Below, one piece after another: positions 27,558-36,222 of a stretch of 64,000 nt of DNA. The stretch comes from Leisingera sp. ANG1 (GTDB lineage: Bacteria; Pseudomonadota; Alphaproteobacteria; Rhodobacterales; Rhodobacteraceae). The notes under the pieces were generated by a model. The model was not told the DNA's origin. It saw only the letters and a program-made list of their open reading frames with translations, and searched no databases. Every line of letters starts with the position of its first letter. Position 1 is the first letter of the stretch. The stretch lies in contig NZ_AFCF02000008.1 of NCBI RefSeq assembly GCF_000203975.2, forward strand, positions 434,001-498,000. The letters are read 5' to 3'. Both the position numbers and the translations under genes were made by a program.

Positions 27558-29765
27558 TTAGCCCTCAACCTTGGTGAGGTCCGCAACCTGGCCGCAGACC
27601 TGGCGGATCTGGCTGAGGAGGTTCAGGCGGTTGCGGCGGACGATGTCGCTGTCCGCATTGACCTGTACCGCCTCGAAGAACGCATCGATCGGAGCGCGCA
27701 GGGCGGCCATGCCCCGCATGGCAGCCGCGAAATCTTCGGCCTCGATGGCCGGAGAGATCGCCGCCCCGCCCGCCTCCAGCGCATCAAACAGCGCCTTTTC
27801 GGTGTCGTCCTCGGCAAACTTGCGGTCGGCGCCATAGGAGTATTCCACGCCGTCCTTTTCTTCCGCCTGGCTGAGGATGTTGTTGGCGCGTTTGAAGCCC
27901 TGCAGGAGGTTGGTGCCGTCCTCGGTCTTCAGGAAATCCTCCAGCGCCCGCGCACGTTTCACCAGCAGCGTCAGGTCGTCATTGCCATCCATCGCGATAC
28001 ACGCGTCGATCACGTCGTGGCGGATGCCCTGATCGCGCAGGAACACCTTGAGGCGGTCGTGGAAGAAGGAGAGGAGGTCTATTGCCCGTTCGTCAATGTG
28101 CCGACCGCCTACATCTTTTGAAACGGTGATTGTAGCGGGACCACCCTGAATTGTTGCAGCCCCAGTTTTCTGTCTATAGTCCTCACCCAGCCTTTCTTGT
28201 TCGGCCGCGATGGTTTGCGAAATTGCAGTATCAGCCCTAGCTAGCTGAGAAGAGAACTGATCCAAAACAGCCACACGAACATCATTCTCCAGCACCAGCC
28301 GGATCACCCCCAGCGCGGCGCGGCGCAGGGCGAAGGGGTCTTTCGAGCCGGTGGGCGTTTCCTCAATCGCCCAGAAGCCGGTCAGCGTGTCCAGCTTGTC
28401 GGCCAGCGCCACGGCAACCGAGACAGGCTCCGACGGCACATCATCCCCCGGCCCCAGCGGCGAGTAATGCTGCTCGCAGGCGTTTGCCACGGCTGAAGGC
28501 AGGCCCGCAGCCTCGGCGTAGTAGCGGCCCATCAGGCCCTGCAGTTCCGGGAACTCATAGACCATTTCCGAGCTGAGGTCCGCCTTCGCGACCCGCGCCG
28601 CCTGCTCTGCCAGATCGGCATCGGCGCCCACCACCGGTGCGATCTCCCGCGCCAGCGCGGCAATCCGGTCGATCCGCGCCGCCTGGGTGCCCAGCTTGTT
28701 GTGGAAGGTCACATTGCCGAGGTTCTCCACCCAGGAACCCATGCCCGCCTCGGACTTCGCCGTGCGCAAATCGTTCTCCCAGAAGAACTTGGCATCCGCC
28801 AGACGCGCCGACAGGACCTTTTGATTGCCTGCCAGGATGGTGGCGCCATTGTCCGCGGTCTCGCGGTTGGCGACGGTGATGAATTTCTCGATCCGCCCCG
28901 TCTTGGGGTTCTTCACCGAGAAGAACTTCTGGTGCTCCTTCATCGAGGTCTGCAGCACCTCCGGCGGCAGCGCCAGGAATTCTTCGTCAATCGCGCCCAT
29001 CAGCACCACCGGCCATTCGACCAGCCCGGCGACCTCAGCCAAGAGGCCCTTGTCCTCGACCACTTCCAGCCCGTTGGCAAAGGCCTGATTGGTCGCCTCC
29101 TGCCAAATCGCCTCCGCCCGCTCGCGGGCGTCCAGCACCACATGCGCGCGCTTCAGCTTGGCGGCGTAGTCGTCAAAGCCGGTGACGGTGATCTCCTCCG
29201 GCGCCATGAAGCGGTGGCCGCGGGTGGTGTTGCCGGACTTGATACCGTCGATGTCCAGATCGACCACGCTGGCGCCTGCCTCATCCGACAGAATGCACAG
29301 GATCGAATGCAAGGGGCGCACCCAGCGCAAGGATCCTGCGCCCCAGCGCATGGATTTCGGCCAGGGGAAGTTGCGGATGGTGTCTTCCAGCACTTCGGCA
29401 ATGATTTCGGCTGCCGGACGGCCCGGCTTTTCGATCATCGCGAAATAGACCGCGCCCTTGGGGGTCTCGCGCTCTTCCAGCTGCTCGCGGGTGAGGCCCG
29501 CACCGCGCAGGAAGCCTTCGATGGCCTTGTCCGGCGCGCCCTTTTTCGGCCCCTTGCGCTCTTCCCGGATGGTGGGGCTTTCCGCCAGCAGGCCATCCAC
29601 CGCCAGCGTCAGGCGGCGCGGCGTCGACAGTGCGGCGGCCCCGGCATAGGTGAGACCCGCCTCGACCAGACCATCGGTCACGCGCTTTTTCAGGTCCTCG
29701 GCGGCACGCGCCTGCATGCGCGCCGGGATTTCCTCGGAAAACAGTTCAATCAGCAGATCGGGCAT
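27558..29765 (-). CDS. glyS: Glycyl-tRNA synthetase beta subunit
   Basis: Large tRNA-binding and editing-like subunit of the tetrameric (alpha2beta2) glycyl-tRNA synthetase; it works with glyQ to charge tRNA-Gly. 735 aa, slightly longer than the usual 690 or so. The family start MPDLLIELFSEEIPARMQ, AIDEEFLALPPEVLQTSMKEHQKFF, KFFWENDLRT, and the C-terminal LRAPIDAFFEAVQVN anticodon-binding tail are all visible. Positions about 28090-28285 encode an insertion (ARADTAISQTIAAEQERLG ... SKDVGGRHIDERAI) just before DLLSFFHDRLKVFLRD; this segment is about 50 % GC while the rest is well above 60 %. gagg precedes ATG 29765. It is downstream of glyQ with two small genes in between. Confidence 0.95.
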   Translation of the reverse strand: MPDLLIELFSEEIPARMQARAAEDLKKRVTDGLVEAGLTYAGAAALSTPRRLTLAVDGLLAESPTIREERKGPKKGAPDKAIEGFLRGAGLTREQLEERETPKGAVYFAMIEKPGRPAAEIIAEVLEDTIRNFPWPKSMRWGAGSLRWVRPLHSILCILSDEAGASVVDLDIDGIKSGNTTRGHRFMAPEEITVTGFDDYAAKLKRAHVVLDARERAEAIWQEATNQAFANGLEVVEDKGLLAEVAGLVEWPVVLMGAIDEEFLALPPEVLQTSMKEHQKFFSVKNPKTGRIEKFITVANRETADNGATILAGNQKVLSARLADAKFFWENDLRTAKSEAGMGSWVENLGNVTFHNKLGTQAARIDRIAALAREIAPVVGADADLAEQAARVAKADLSSEMVYEFPELQGLMGRYYAEAAGLPSAVANACEQHYSPLGPGDDVPSEPVSVAVALADKLDTLTGFWAIEETPTGSKDPFALRRAALGVIRLVLENDVRVAVLDQFSSQLARADTAISQTIAAEQERLGEDYRQKTGAATIQGGPATITVSKDVGGRHIDERAIDLLSFFHDRLKVFLRDQGIRHDVIDACIAMDGNDDLTLLVKRARALEDFLKTEDGTNLLQGFKRANNILSQAEEKDGVEYSYGADRKFAEDDTEKALFDALEAGGAAISPAIEAEDFAAAMRGMAALRAPIDAFFEAVQVNADSDIVRRNRLNLLSQIRQVCGQVADLTKVEG

Positions 29766-29838
29766 CAGATATCCTCGGGCGTGGCCGCGCGGGCGGGCGC
29801 AGCGGAAAATTCAGAAAAGGCGGGCAAGATGCGGGGCA

Positions 29839-30375
29839 CTATCCGTTGCCTCCGCCGGCCTCAGGCCGGGCTGGGCATTCCTCGCCCACCACAGTGCCGT
29901 CATAGGCTTTCTGGCCGCAGTCATTCAGCTCATGCCAGACATAGCCGCGGCCCTCGTCTGTGACGGCGACAATGCGGTCGACGCCATAGGAGATGTTCTT
30001 GACCGACAGGAAGGATTTGGCAGAGCCATCCGCCAGCTTGGCGCCGATGGCGGCGGCATCAAAGCATTCGAACCAGTCCGGCGCATTGCGCGGCTCAGTC
30101 TTGTCCGACAGGGTAAAGACCTGCGCCAGCGCGCCCGGCGTCATCTTGGTGCTGAAGCAAGCGCGGTAGCGGATGGGGGAGCTGTCAGCATCAATCGCCT
30201 CGAAATCCGCATAGGCAATCGGCTGGGCCTCGCCGCCGTCCAGCGGCACCAGCATCACATCGCGGCCCGGCTGCAGCGCGACCTCATCATAGAAGCCATA
30301 GACCTGCAGGTAATACATCGCCCCCCCGGCGGCGAGGCCGGAGACGATCAGGATCAGGGCCAGAAACTTACCCAT
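29839..30375 (-). CDS. Membrane-anchored protein, DUF6446-like
   Basis: 178 aa with one N-terminal hydrophobic helix (MGKFLALILIVSGLAAGGAM) and a periplasmic-type domain containing RYRACFSTKMTPGALAQVF, DWFECFDAAAIGAKL and a C-terminal NDCGQKAYDGTVVGEECP; four cysteines could make two disulfides. Roseobacter genomes usually carry a protein of this type (sometimes mislabelled histidine kinase) next to the glycyl-tRNA synthetase genes; I recall it as DUF6446. Function unknown. A strong ggagg site precedes ATG 30375. Its start overlaps the end of the preceding gene by 8 bp. Confidence 0.75.
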   Translation of the reverse strand: MGKFLALILIVSGLAAGGAMYYLQVYGFYDEVALQPGRDVMLVPLDGGEAQPIAYADFEAIDADSSPIRYRACFSTKMTPGALAQVFTLSDKTEPRNAPDWFECFDAAAIGAKLADGSAKSFLSVKNISYGVDRIVAVTDEGRGYVWHELNDCGQKAYDGTVVGEECPARPEAGGGNG

Positions 30376-30892
30376 CGGCACCTCCTCCAATTGAACCTTC
30401 ATTCAGTGCGCCGGTTTCCACGCCGGTCAGAATTCGTTTCTGATACGGACGCAACAAAAGTCGCCCCTCAGACACGGTGCGCCCGGATCTTTGCAACTCG
30501 GCCGTCTCGTCTTCCGTGACTGCGGCGGACGTCAGCAACTTGCCCTCCGCTTCGCAGTCTTTAAGCATTTCCAAGAACCATGGCACATGAGAGGTGCACA
30601 AATTGACGGTAAACTCGAACCCATCTTCGCCAAGCGGCGTCAGCCAGAAGTGCTTACCTTTCGGGTGAGAGCGCGGTGAGTTCTGCTTCAGGTTTTCCTC
30701 ATCACAGAAAAAAACTTCCAAGGAAACAAACCCATCCGCCGTCATGGGTTCCTGATGACAGTCCCAAATGTCCTGCCCCTTGTCATAGACAAAGCTGCCA
30801 AACCCATTGAGTCTGGTCACAAGCGGTCTCCAATTTCCTGTCGACCAGTTCACACTGCTTTCGAGGCGTTTCTCGAAGCTGTGAAACTGCAT
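30368..30892 (-). CDS. Unknown soluble protein inserted between glyQ and the DUF6446-like gene
   Basis: 174 aa, not recognised. No signal peptide or membrane segment. It is rich in aromatic residues and Glu/Asp (WRPLVTRLNGFGSFVYDKG, GKHFWLTPLGEDGFEFTVN, HVPWFLEMLKDCEAEGK), and reads like a compact globular alpha/beta protein. GC is near 52 %, below both neighbours, a sign of recent acquisition. ATG 30892 was used; it lies 11 nt after the glyQ stop codon, so the gene sits inside the glyQ transcript, and it overlaps the next gene by 8 bp. The ribosome site is weak. It seems to be an accessory gene captured by a core operon. Confidence 0.65.
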   Translation of the reverse strand: MQFHSFEKRLESSVNWSTGNWRPLVTRLNGFGSFVYDKGQDIWDCHQEPMTADGFVSLEVFFCDEENLKQNSPRSHPKGKHFWLTPLGEDGFEFTVNLCTSHVPWFLEMLKDCEAEGKLLTSAAVTEDETAELQRSGRTVSEGRLLLRPYQKRILTGVETGALNEGSIGGGADG

Positions 30893-30903
30893 AAACAGCT
30901 TGG

Positions 30904-31833
30904 TCAAGCCGCATGCCCTCCAGCCTCGGTCAGCACGAATGCATCGGCGCATTGCTTGGCGAGCGCCCGGACGCGGCCGATATAGGCCTGGCGTTCAGTG
31001 ACGGAGATCACCCCGCGCGCATCCAGCAGGTTGAAGATGTGGGAGGCCTTGATGCACTGGTCGTACGCGGGATGCGCCATGACAATGCGCTTGCCGGTCT
31101 TCGGGTCCATATGCTCCTGCGCCAGAATTGCCGCGCATTCGGCCTCGGCCTCCTCGAAATGGCGCAGCAGCACCTCGGTATTGGCCACGTCAAAGTTCCA
31201 GCGGGCGTATTCTTCCTCGGTCTGCTTGAACACATCGCCATAGCTCAGCGGGATCAGTGCGTCCGGGTCGTTGAAGGGCATATCCATCACGTGATCGACG
31301 CCCAGCACATACATCGCCAGACGCTCCAGCCCATAGGTCAGCTCACCCGACACCGGGTGGCAGTCATGGCCGCCGACCTGCTGGAAATAGGTGAACTGGC
31401 TGACTTCCATGCCGTCGCACCAGACTTCCCAGCCCAGGCCCCAGGCGCCGAGCGTTGGCGACTCCCAGTCGTCCTCGACAAAGCGGATGTCATGCATCGC
31501 CATATCAACGCCGATCGCCTCAAGGCTGCCCAGATACAGCTCCTGCAGGTTCGGCGGGCTGGGTTTGATCAGCACCTGGTACTGGTAGTAATGCTGCAGA
31601 CGGTTCGGGTTTTCGCCATAGCGCCCGTCGGTCGGGCGGCGCGAGGGCTGCACATAAGCCGCGGCCCAGGCCTTGGACCCCAGCGAGCGCAGCGTGGTCG
31701 CCGGGTGGAAGGTGCCGGCGCCGACTTCCATGTCATAGGGCTGCATCACCGCGCAGCCTTTGGCGGCCCAGTAGTTCTGGAGCCTCAGGATAATCTCTTG
31801 GAAGGAGCGCGGCGCGCCGTTGGTCTGGGTCAT
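30904..31833 (-). CDS. glyQ: Glycyl-tRNA synthetase alpha subunit
   Basis: Catalytic class II subunit that activates glycine for tRNA-Gly in the alpha2beta2 enzyme. 309 aa, usual length. Visible family blocks: [35 protein letters not shown] region (residues 10-44), [20 protein letters not shown], the [20 protein letters not shown] motif, [12 protein letters not shown], and the C-terminal [22 protein letters not shown] 31833 has aaggga upstream. It is first in a minus-strand series glyQ - unknown - DUF6446-like - glyS, all within about 4.3 kb. Confidence 0.97.
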   Translation of the reverse strand: MTQTNGAPRSFQEIILRLQNYWAAKGCAVMQPYDMEVGAGTFHPATTLRSLGSKAWAAAYVQPSRRPTDGRYGENPNRLQHYYQYQVLIKPSPPNLQELYLGSLEAIGVDMAMHDIRFVEDDWESPTLGAWGLGWEVWCDGMEVSQFTYFQQVGGHDCHPVSGELTYGLERLAMYVLGVDHVMDMPFNDPDALIPLSYGDVFKQTEEEYARWNFDVANTEVLLRHFEEAEAECAAILAQEHMDPKTGKRIVMAHPAYDQCIKASHIFNLLDARGVISVTERQAYIGRVRALAKQCADAFVLTEAGGHAA

Positions 31834-32089
31834 CTCTTATCCCTTTGGGGGCATCTGGGGCAGCAATTGCGGTGTTCTTCCTATGCAAGGCTCTTGGCAG
31901 GGTCAACGCCCTGCGGCGCGTCAGGCCCCGGCTCTGCCCCGATGCCCGCAGCGCATCGGCAACAAAAGTGCGGGAATGCGGCAACGGGCGGGGAATTCCC
32001 CCTGTCATGAGGAGTTCCCTTTGCCGCCGCAAAATGCTTTATCTCCGCCTCAAAGAATAAGAGTACTTCCGGGATACGAGGCCCTGACC

Positions 32090-33862
32090 ATGAAAAAACT
32101 GTTTGCCGCTCTGGCCCTGCCGCTGATTGCGCTGGCCATTGCGTTCACGGCGCCGGTTTCGGCGCAAAGCAGCCGCGACGGTGTCTGGATCCAGATTGCC
32201 GCCCGCCCCTCCCTGCGCGAGGCCGAAAACGAGGCCCGCAGCTATGCCGCCCGCCTGCCCGATGTCTCCGGCTATGCGCTTGGCGGCGGCTGGTACGGCG
32301 TGGTGCTGGGCCCCTACGCCCGCGAGGACGCGGAACGCGTGCTGCAGGTCTACCGCGCCGAGGGCCAGATCCCGCGCGACAGCTTCATCGCGTTCCAGCG
32401 CAACCTGCGCAGCCAGTTCTACCCGGTTGCCGCGGATGCCACCCAGCCCGCAGAGCCGGCTCCGGCGCCCGCACCGGCTGAACCTGCAGTGCAGGAGCCC
32501 GAACCGCAGCCGCAAACCGCTCTGCAGACCACCCTGCCGGATGAGACCCCTGCACAGGCACGCCGCAGCGAAAGCGCGCTCAGCCGTGAACAGCGGATGG
32601 AGCTGCAGGTCGCCCTGAAGGCGGCAGGCTTCTACAATTCCGGCATCGACGGCGCCTTCGGCCGCGGCACCCGCGCCTCGATGAGCGACTGGCAGGCGGC
32701 CCGCGGCTTTGAGCCGACCGGCGTGCTGACCACGGCCCAGCGCCAGGTTCTGATGGATGAATACAACGCGCCGTTGATCTCGGTCGGCATGGCCCGGGCC
32801 GAGGACGCCAAGGCCGGCATCGCGCTGCAGATCCCGGCGGGGGAAGTTGCCTTTGACCGCTATGAATCGCCCTTTGCCCACTACTCCAGCAAAGGCGGCC
32901 TGGGTGCCCAGCTGCTGCTGATCAGCCAGCCCGGCGACAAGCGCACCCTGTTCGGCCTCTACGACATCCTGCAGACGCTGGAAATCGTGCCGCTGGACGG
33001 CCCGCGCGAACGCAGCGCCAGCAGCTTCACGATCGAAGGCCGCAACAATCAGATCGTCTCCTTCACCCAGGCCAGCCTGAACAACGGCGAGATCAAGGGC
33101 TTCACCCTCGTCTGGCCCGCCGGTGACGAAGAGCGCCGCGCCCGTGTTCTGGCCGCGATGCAAGCCAGCTTCACCCGCCTCGACGGCGTGCTGGATCCGG
33201 CTGCAGGCGGTGAAGCCGTGCAGGATATCGACCTGGTCTCCGGTCTCGAAGTCCGCAAGCCGAAACTGTCGCGCACCGGTTTCTTCGTGGATGACCGCGG
33301 CAGCGTCCTGACCACGTCCGACGTGGTGGCCGGCTGCACCCGGATCACCCTCGATCACGGCTACCAGGCGGAAGTCGCGGCCAGCAACGCCGCCGACGGT
33401 ATCGCTATCCTGAAACCGGCGGAGGCGCTGGCGCCTGCGGCGGTCGCCGGCCTCAGCACCGCCTCGCCCCGCCTGCAGTCCGAGGTTGCGGTCTCCGGCT
33501 TCTCCTACGAGGGCGTGCTTGGCGCTCCCAGCCTCACCTGGGGCAAGATCGCTGATGTGAAAAGCCTGGACGGCAACACCAATGTTGCCCGGCTGGAGCT
33601 GGCAGCACAGCCCGGCGATGCCGGCGGCCCGGTGATGGATGCAACCGGCGCGGTGCTGGGGATGCTGCTGCCGCAGCAGACCGGCGGCCAGCAGCTGCCC
33701 GAAGGCGTCAGCTTTGCCGTGAACGCCGATGTGATCCGCGGCGCCCTGGACGCTGCAGGTGTAACCCCGGCTGCACAGCCGGCCTCCGCGGGCAGCCTGC
33801 CGAACGCGGCGATCACCCGTCTGGCCTCCGGCATGACCGTTCTGGTCAGCTGCTGGGAGTAA
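32090..33862 (+). CDS. SPOR/PG-binding/trypsin-like protein, protease triad replaced
   Basis: 590-aa exported protein. Signal peptide 1-25 (MKKLFAALALPLIALAIAFT, cut after VSA). Residues about 30-110 form a SPOR-like domain (WIQIAARPSLREAENEARSY), followed by a Pro/Ala/Glu linker (112-160), a PG_binding_1 domain (about 165-228; VALKAAGFYNSGIDGAFGRG), a domain of unknown type (230-385) and a chymotrypsin-fold region (395-560). In that region TGFFVDDRGSVLTTSDVV has Asp411 where the catalytic His belongs, DGIAILK keeps the acid (Asp436) and QPGDAGGPVMD has Ala511 in place of Ser. It therefore should not cleave peptide bonds. A septal or wall-binding scaffold is the likeliest role. ATG 32090 was chosen for the signal peptide. 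Confidence 0.85.
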   Translation: MKKLFAALALPLIALAIAFTAPVSAQSSRDGVWIQIAARPSLREAENEARSYAARLPDVSGYALGGGWYGVVLGPYAREDAERVLQVYRAEGQIPRDSFIAFQRNLRSQFYPVAADATQPAEPAPAPAPAEPAVQEPEPQPQTALQTTLPDETPAQARRSESALSREQRMELQVALKAAGFYNSGIDGAFGRGTRASMSDWQAARGFEPTGVLTTAQRQVLMDEYNAPLISVGMARAEDAKAGIALQIPAGEVAFDRYESPFAHYSSKGGLGAQLLLISQPGDKRTLFGLYDILQTLEIVPLDGPRERSASSFTIEGRNNQIVSFTQASLNNGEIKGFTLVWPAGDEERRARVLAAMQASFTRLDGVLDPAAGGEAVQDIDLVSGLEVRKPKLSRTGFFVDDRGSVLTTSDVVAGCTRITLDHGYQAEVAASNAADGIAILKPAEALAPAAVAGLSTASPRLQSEVAVSGFSYEGVLGAPSLTWGKIADVKSLDGNTNVARLELAAQPGDAGGPVMDATGAVLGMLLPQQTGGQQLPEGVSFAVNADVIRGALDAAGVTPAAQPASAGSLPNAAITRLASGMTVLVSCWE

Positions 33863-33895
33863 CCTGCGCCTGCAAGCAAACTGATGACACAAAAC

Positions 33896-33929
33896 AGCCG
33901 GCGCGGATTTCGCGCCGGCTTTCTTCTTT
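33896..33929 (+). terminator. Rho-independent terminator after the SPOR protein gene
   Basis: Perfect 10-bp stem agccggcgcg/cgcgccggct with a 5-nt loop and a T-rich tail ttcttcttt, starting about 34 bp after the stop codon. Confidence 0.88.
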
Positions 33930-33958
33930 GCAGTGCCCGCAGTCTCCCATGCGGTGGC

Positions 33959-34112
33959 GCGCTCCCGCCCGGCACCGGGCCTTTTCAGGCCCTCAGCCCG
34001 TTGGGCATGGCACCGTGCCTGCGCACGGTGCCGCGCCGCGCATCCGCGCGGCGCCCGGCCCAAGGCCGCCAAGGCGTCTGGCGCAGCCAGGCACCTGCGG
34101 GCGCGGGAGCGC
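33959..34112. repeat. Palindromic repeat element, copy A
   Basis: 154-bp GC-rich imperfect palindrome with perfect 10-bp terminal inverted repeats gcgctcccgc (33959-33968) and gcgggagcgc (34103-34112). The inner part holds cccgttgggcatgg, the core gcgccgcgcatccgcgcggc and ggcccaaggccgcc. Copies B (44402) and C (46937) share ends and core. It lies between two converging genes, at the 3' end of both. No coding capacity is evident. Confidence 0.75.
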
Positions 34113-34133
34113 TCCGCTGCCTGAAGCCTCTGA

Positions 34134-34775
34134 TCAGTAGGGGTGGATACGGCCGTCCCAGGTGTGAAAGCAGCCGGTGGTGTCCAGGGTCAGAACGTCG
34201 AATTCGTTGATCAGCCCAGTAACCGACTCCTGCACCGTGATATCGCCGTCATAACCGCCCATATCGGTCTGCACCCAACCGGGATGATAGATGCCGACGG
34301 CAATCCCTTCCGGCTTCAGGTCGGTTGCCAGGTTGCGCCCGATATTCAGCGCCGCCGCCTTTGATGCGCGGTAGGCATAGCTGCCGCCCGGCGCTCTGGT
34401 GTGGCTTGCCATCTGCGACGACAGAATGGCGATCTTGGGGCTTTCCGCCAGCCGCAGGTTCGGCAGCATCGCCTGCACGGTCAGGAACACGCCGGTCACA
34501 TTGGCGGCCATCGTTTTGGTCCAGACCTCGGCGGAATAATCCTCTAGCCCCATTGCCTTGTCGATATAGACGCCGGCATTGCAGACCAGCAAGTCCACCG
34601 GGCGGCCCTTGATCTGGGCCGCAAAACGCGCCTGCTGGCCCGGGTCGGAGACATCCAGCTTGACGCCCGAGGAATGGTCCCGCGAGGTGCCCGTCACCTC
34701 ATGACCCGCCTCCCGCAGCTGCTTTACCAGCTCCTTGCCGATCCCACGGCTGGTTCCCGTTACAACTGCATGCAT
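34134..34775 (-). CDS. Short-chain dehydrogenase/reductase
   Basis: 213-aa soluble oxidoreductase. The NAD(P)-binding motif TGTSRGIGKEL is at residues 6-16, LLVCNAGVY at 62-70, the catalytic serine region AILSSQ at 116-121 and the active-site YxxxK as Tyr135/Lys139 (SYAYRASKAAALN). GWVQTDMGG completes the classical SDR pattern. The substrate is unknown; C-factor/carbonyl-reductase-like members share this length. It follows DUF1178 at 28 bp on the same strand, so both are likely in one transcript. ATG 34775 gives MHAVVTGTSRGIG, the normal start. Confidence 0.9.
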   Translation of the reverse strand: MHAVVTGTSRGIGKELVKQLREAGHEVTGTSRDHSSGVKLDVSDPGQQARFAAQIKGRPVDLLVCNAGVYIDKAMGLEDYSAEVWTKTMAANVTGVFLTVQAMLPNLRLAESPKIAILSSQMASHTRAPGGSYAYRASKAAALNIGRNLATDLKPEGIAVGIYHPGWVQTDMGGYDGDITVQESVTGLINEFDVLTLDTTGCFHTWDGRIHPY

Positions 34776-34803
34776 TCTGCCCTGTCCTTCAGTTTTCTGG
34801 CCC

Positions 34804-35319
34804 TCAATTTGATTTGCGTCCGGGACGGAAGGGCAGCGGCATCACCGGCACCCCTTCCTCGATCAGCTCCCGCGCGTCTTCCAGCTTGGCCTCACCGTGG
34901 ATCGCCCGCTCCGGCGCCTCGCCCAGATGCATCGCACGGGCCTCCCGCACGAAGCTGTCCCCCACATAATCGGAGTTTTCCTCAACCTTCTTGCGCAGCT
35001 CGGCCAGCGCCTTTTCCACCTCGCCAGAGGGGCGGCTCAGCATGCCCGGCCCTGACGCAGAGGGCACAGGTGCGGGGGGCGCAGGCGCAGGGACTGGCGC
35101 AGCTTTCGGCGCGGCCTGTGGTTCCGGCTCGCCGACACCGGACACGGCCTTGCGGCCCGTGCGCACCCGCGGCGCCATGATGGCCTTTGTCACCTTGGTG
35201 CCGCCGCAGACCGCACAGGACACCATCCCGGCTGCCGCCAGCTTGTCAAAAGCCGCCGCCGACTGAAACCAGCTGTCGAACGCATGCCCGTCCGCACATT
35301 TGAGGCTGTATTGAATCAT
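34804..35319 (-). CDS. DUF1178 family protein
   Basis: 171 aa. The N-terminus MIQYSLKCADGHAFDSWFQSAAAFD and the zinc-like pair CAVCGG (residues 35-40) are the DUF1178 hallmarks, with a Cys at position 8 completing a possible metal site. A Pro/Ala-rich linker (about 66-95) leads to the conserved C-terminal helices (EKALAELRKKVEENSDYVGDSF and GEAKLEDARELIEEGVPVMPLP). Function unknown; it resembles a small zinc-ribbon regulator. It is directly upstream of the SDR gene on the same strand. Confidence 0.88.
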   Translation of the reverse strand: MIQYSLKCADGHAFDSWFQSAAAFDKLAAAGMVSCAVCGGTKVTKAIMAPRVRTGRKAVSGVGEPEPQAAPKAAPVPAPAPPAPVPSASGPGMLSRPSGEVEKALAELRKKVEENSDYVGDSFVREARAMHLGEAPERAIHGEAKLEDARELIEEGVPVMPLPFRPGRKSN

Positions 35320-35397
35320 GCTTTCTCTCTTAGCAGGAAAGGCTGATTAAATCTGCCTTTCCGGCAAGCGCAAGAGGTCTCTGTGTCCGCCGCGCAG

Positions 35398-36222
35398 CTA
35401 CCGCGCGCCATTCTGGTTCTGCAGCCGCTGCCGCAGCCGTGCTGTCAGCTCCTCCGGCGCCACATCCGCCTCCACTGCCAGCCTTCTCAGGCCAAAGTGC
35501 ACATGCGCCATCTCCCGGTAATAGCCGGAAAACACATAGTTCACCGCCGCCCCCGCAACTGCGCCGGCAACCGGCACCGCCTGTGCCGCCAGTTTTTGCC
35601 CCAGCACCGCACCAAGCTTGGGCGCCACCTGCGCAATCAGCTTGTGCAAGGCCCCGGGCAGCCCCAGCCGGACAGAGACAAACCCCAGGTCGGCCCCGTC
35701 ATCCTCCGCCAGAGGCCCAGCCGCGGCAAACACCTGGATGCAGTCAAAGGTCACGCTTTCAGCATCGGGATCAAACCCTTCTTCCGCCGCCGCGCTCTGG
35801 ATGGTGCGCAGCAGAAAGGCGGTGGTGGCCGGCAGTTCCACCAGGGCGCCCGGCAGCCCGGCAGCGCCGCCCGCGGCCCCCATGGCCGCGCTCACCATCC
35901 GGTCAACGCCGGGTTTCTGATCCGGCACCAGGCGGCGCGACTGGCTGGCGCCCTTCATCGCCACCCGCAACGCGGTCTCCGTGGCACCGGTCAGCCCTGC
36001 CCGCACCGGTTCCGGCAGCCGCTCCAGCAGGCTCTCACCGCTGCCGCCCAGCCGGTTCAGCAAGTCAACGCCGGCCCCGCCAGCCGCCCGGTAGCGCGCC
36101 GCCAGCGCATCCAGCTCGGCGTCGATCTCCTGCGGGGTATAGGCCCGCGCGTTTGTCACGATGTCTTCCACATGCGCCTCCTCTGCCTCCCTAAAGATCG
36201 GCAGCGAAAGGCATAATTTCAA
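35398..36222 (-). CDS. EcsC family protein
   Basis: 274 aa. The EcsC domain (about residues 40-265) is recognisable from VDRMVSAAMGAAGGAAGLPG, LVELPATTAFLLRTIQSAAAEEGFDP, FAAAGPLAEDDGADLGF, and PVAGAVAGAAVNYVFSGYYREMAHVHFGLRRL. EcsC-type proteins are thought to be peripheral membrane proteins linked to ABC transporters or secretion, but their mechanism is unknown. The longest reading starts at TTG 36222, which overlaps the stop codon of the acetyltransferase gene (TTGA) and suggests coupling; a GTG near residue 18 (VEDIVTNARAYT) is an alternative. The N-terminus is therefore uncertain. Confidence 0.82.
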   Translation of the reverse strand: MKLCLSLPIFREAEEAHVEDIVTNARAYTPQEIDAELDALAARYRAAGGAGVDLLNRLGGSGESLLERLPEPVRAGLTGATETALRVAMKGASQSRRLVPDQKPGVDRMVSAAMGAAGGAAGLPGALVELPATTAFLLRTIQSAAAEEGFDPDAESVTFDCIQVFAAAGPLAEDDGADLGFVSVRLGLPGALHKLIAQVAPKLGAVLGQKLAAQAVPVAGAVAGAAVNYVFSGYYREMAHVHFGLRRLAVEADVAPEELTARLRQRLQNQNGAR

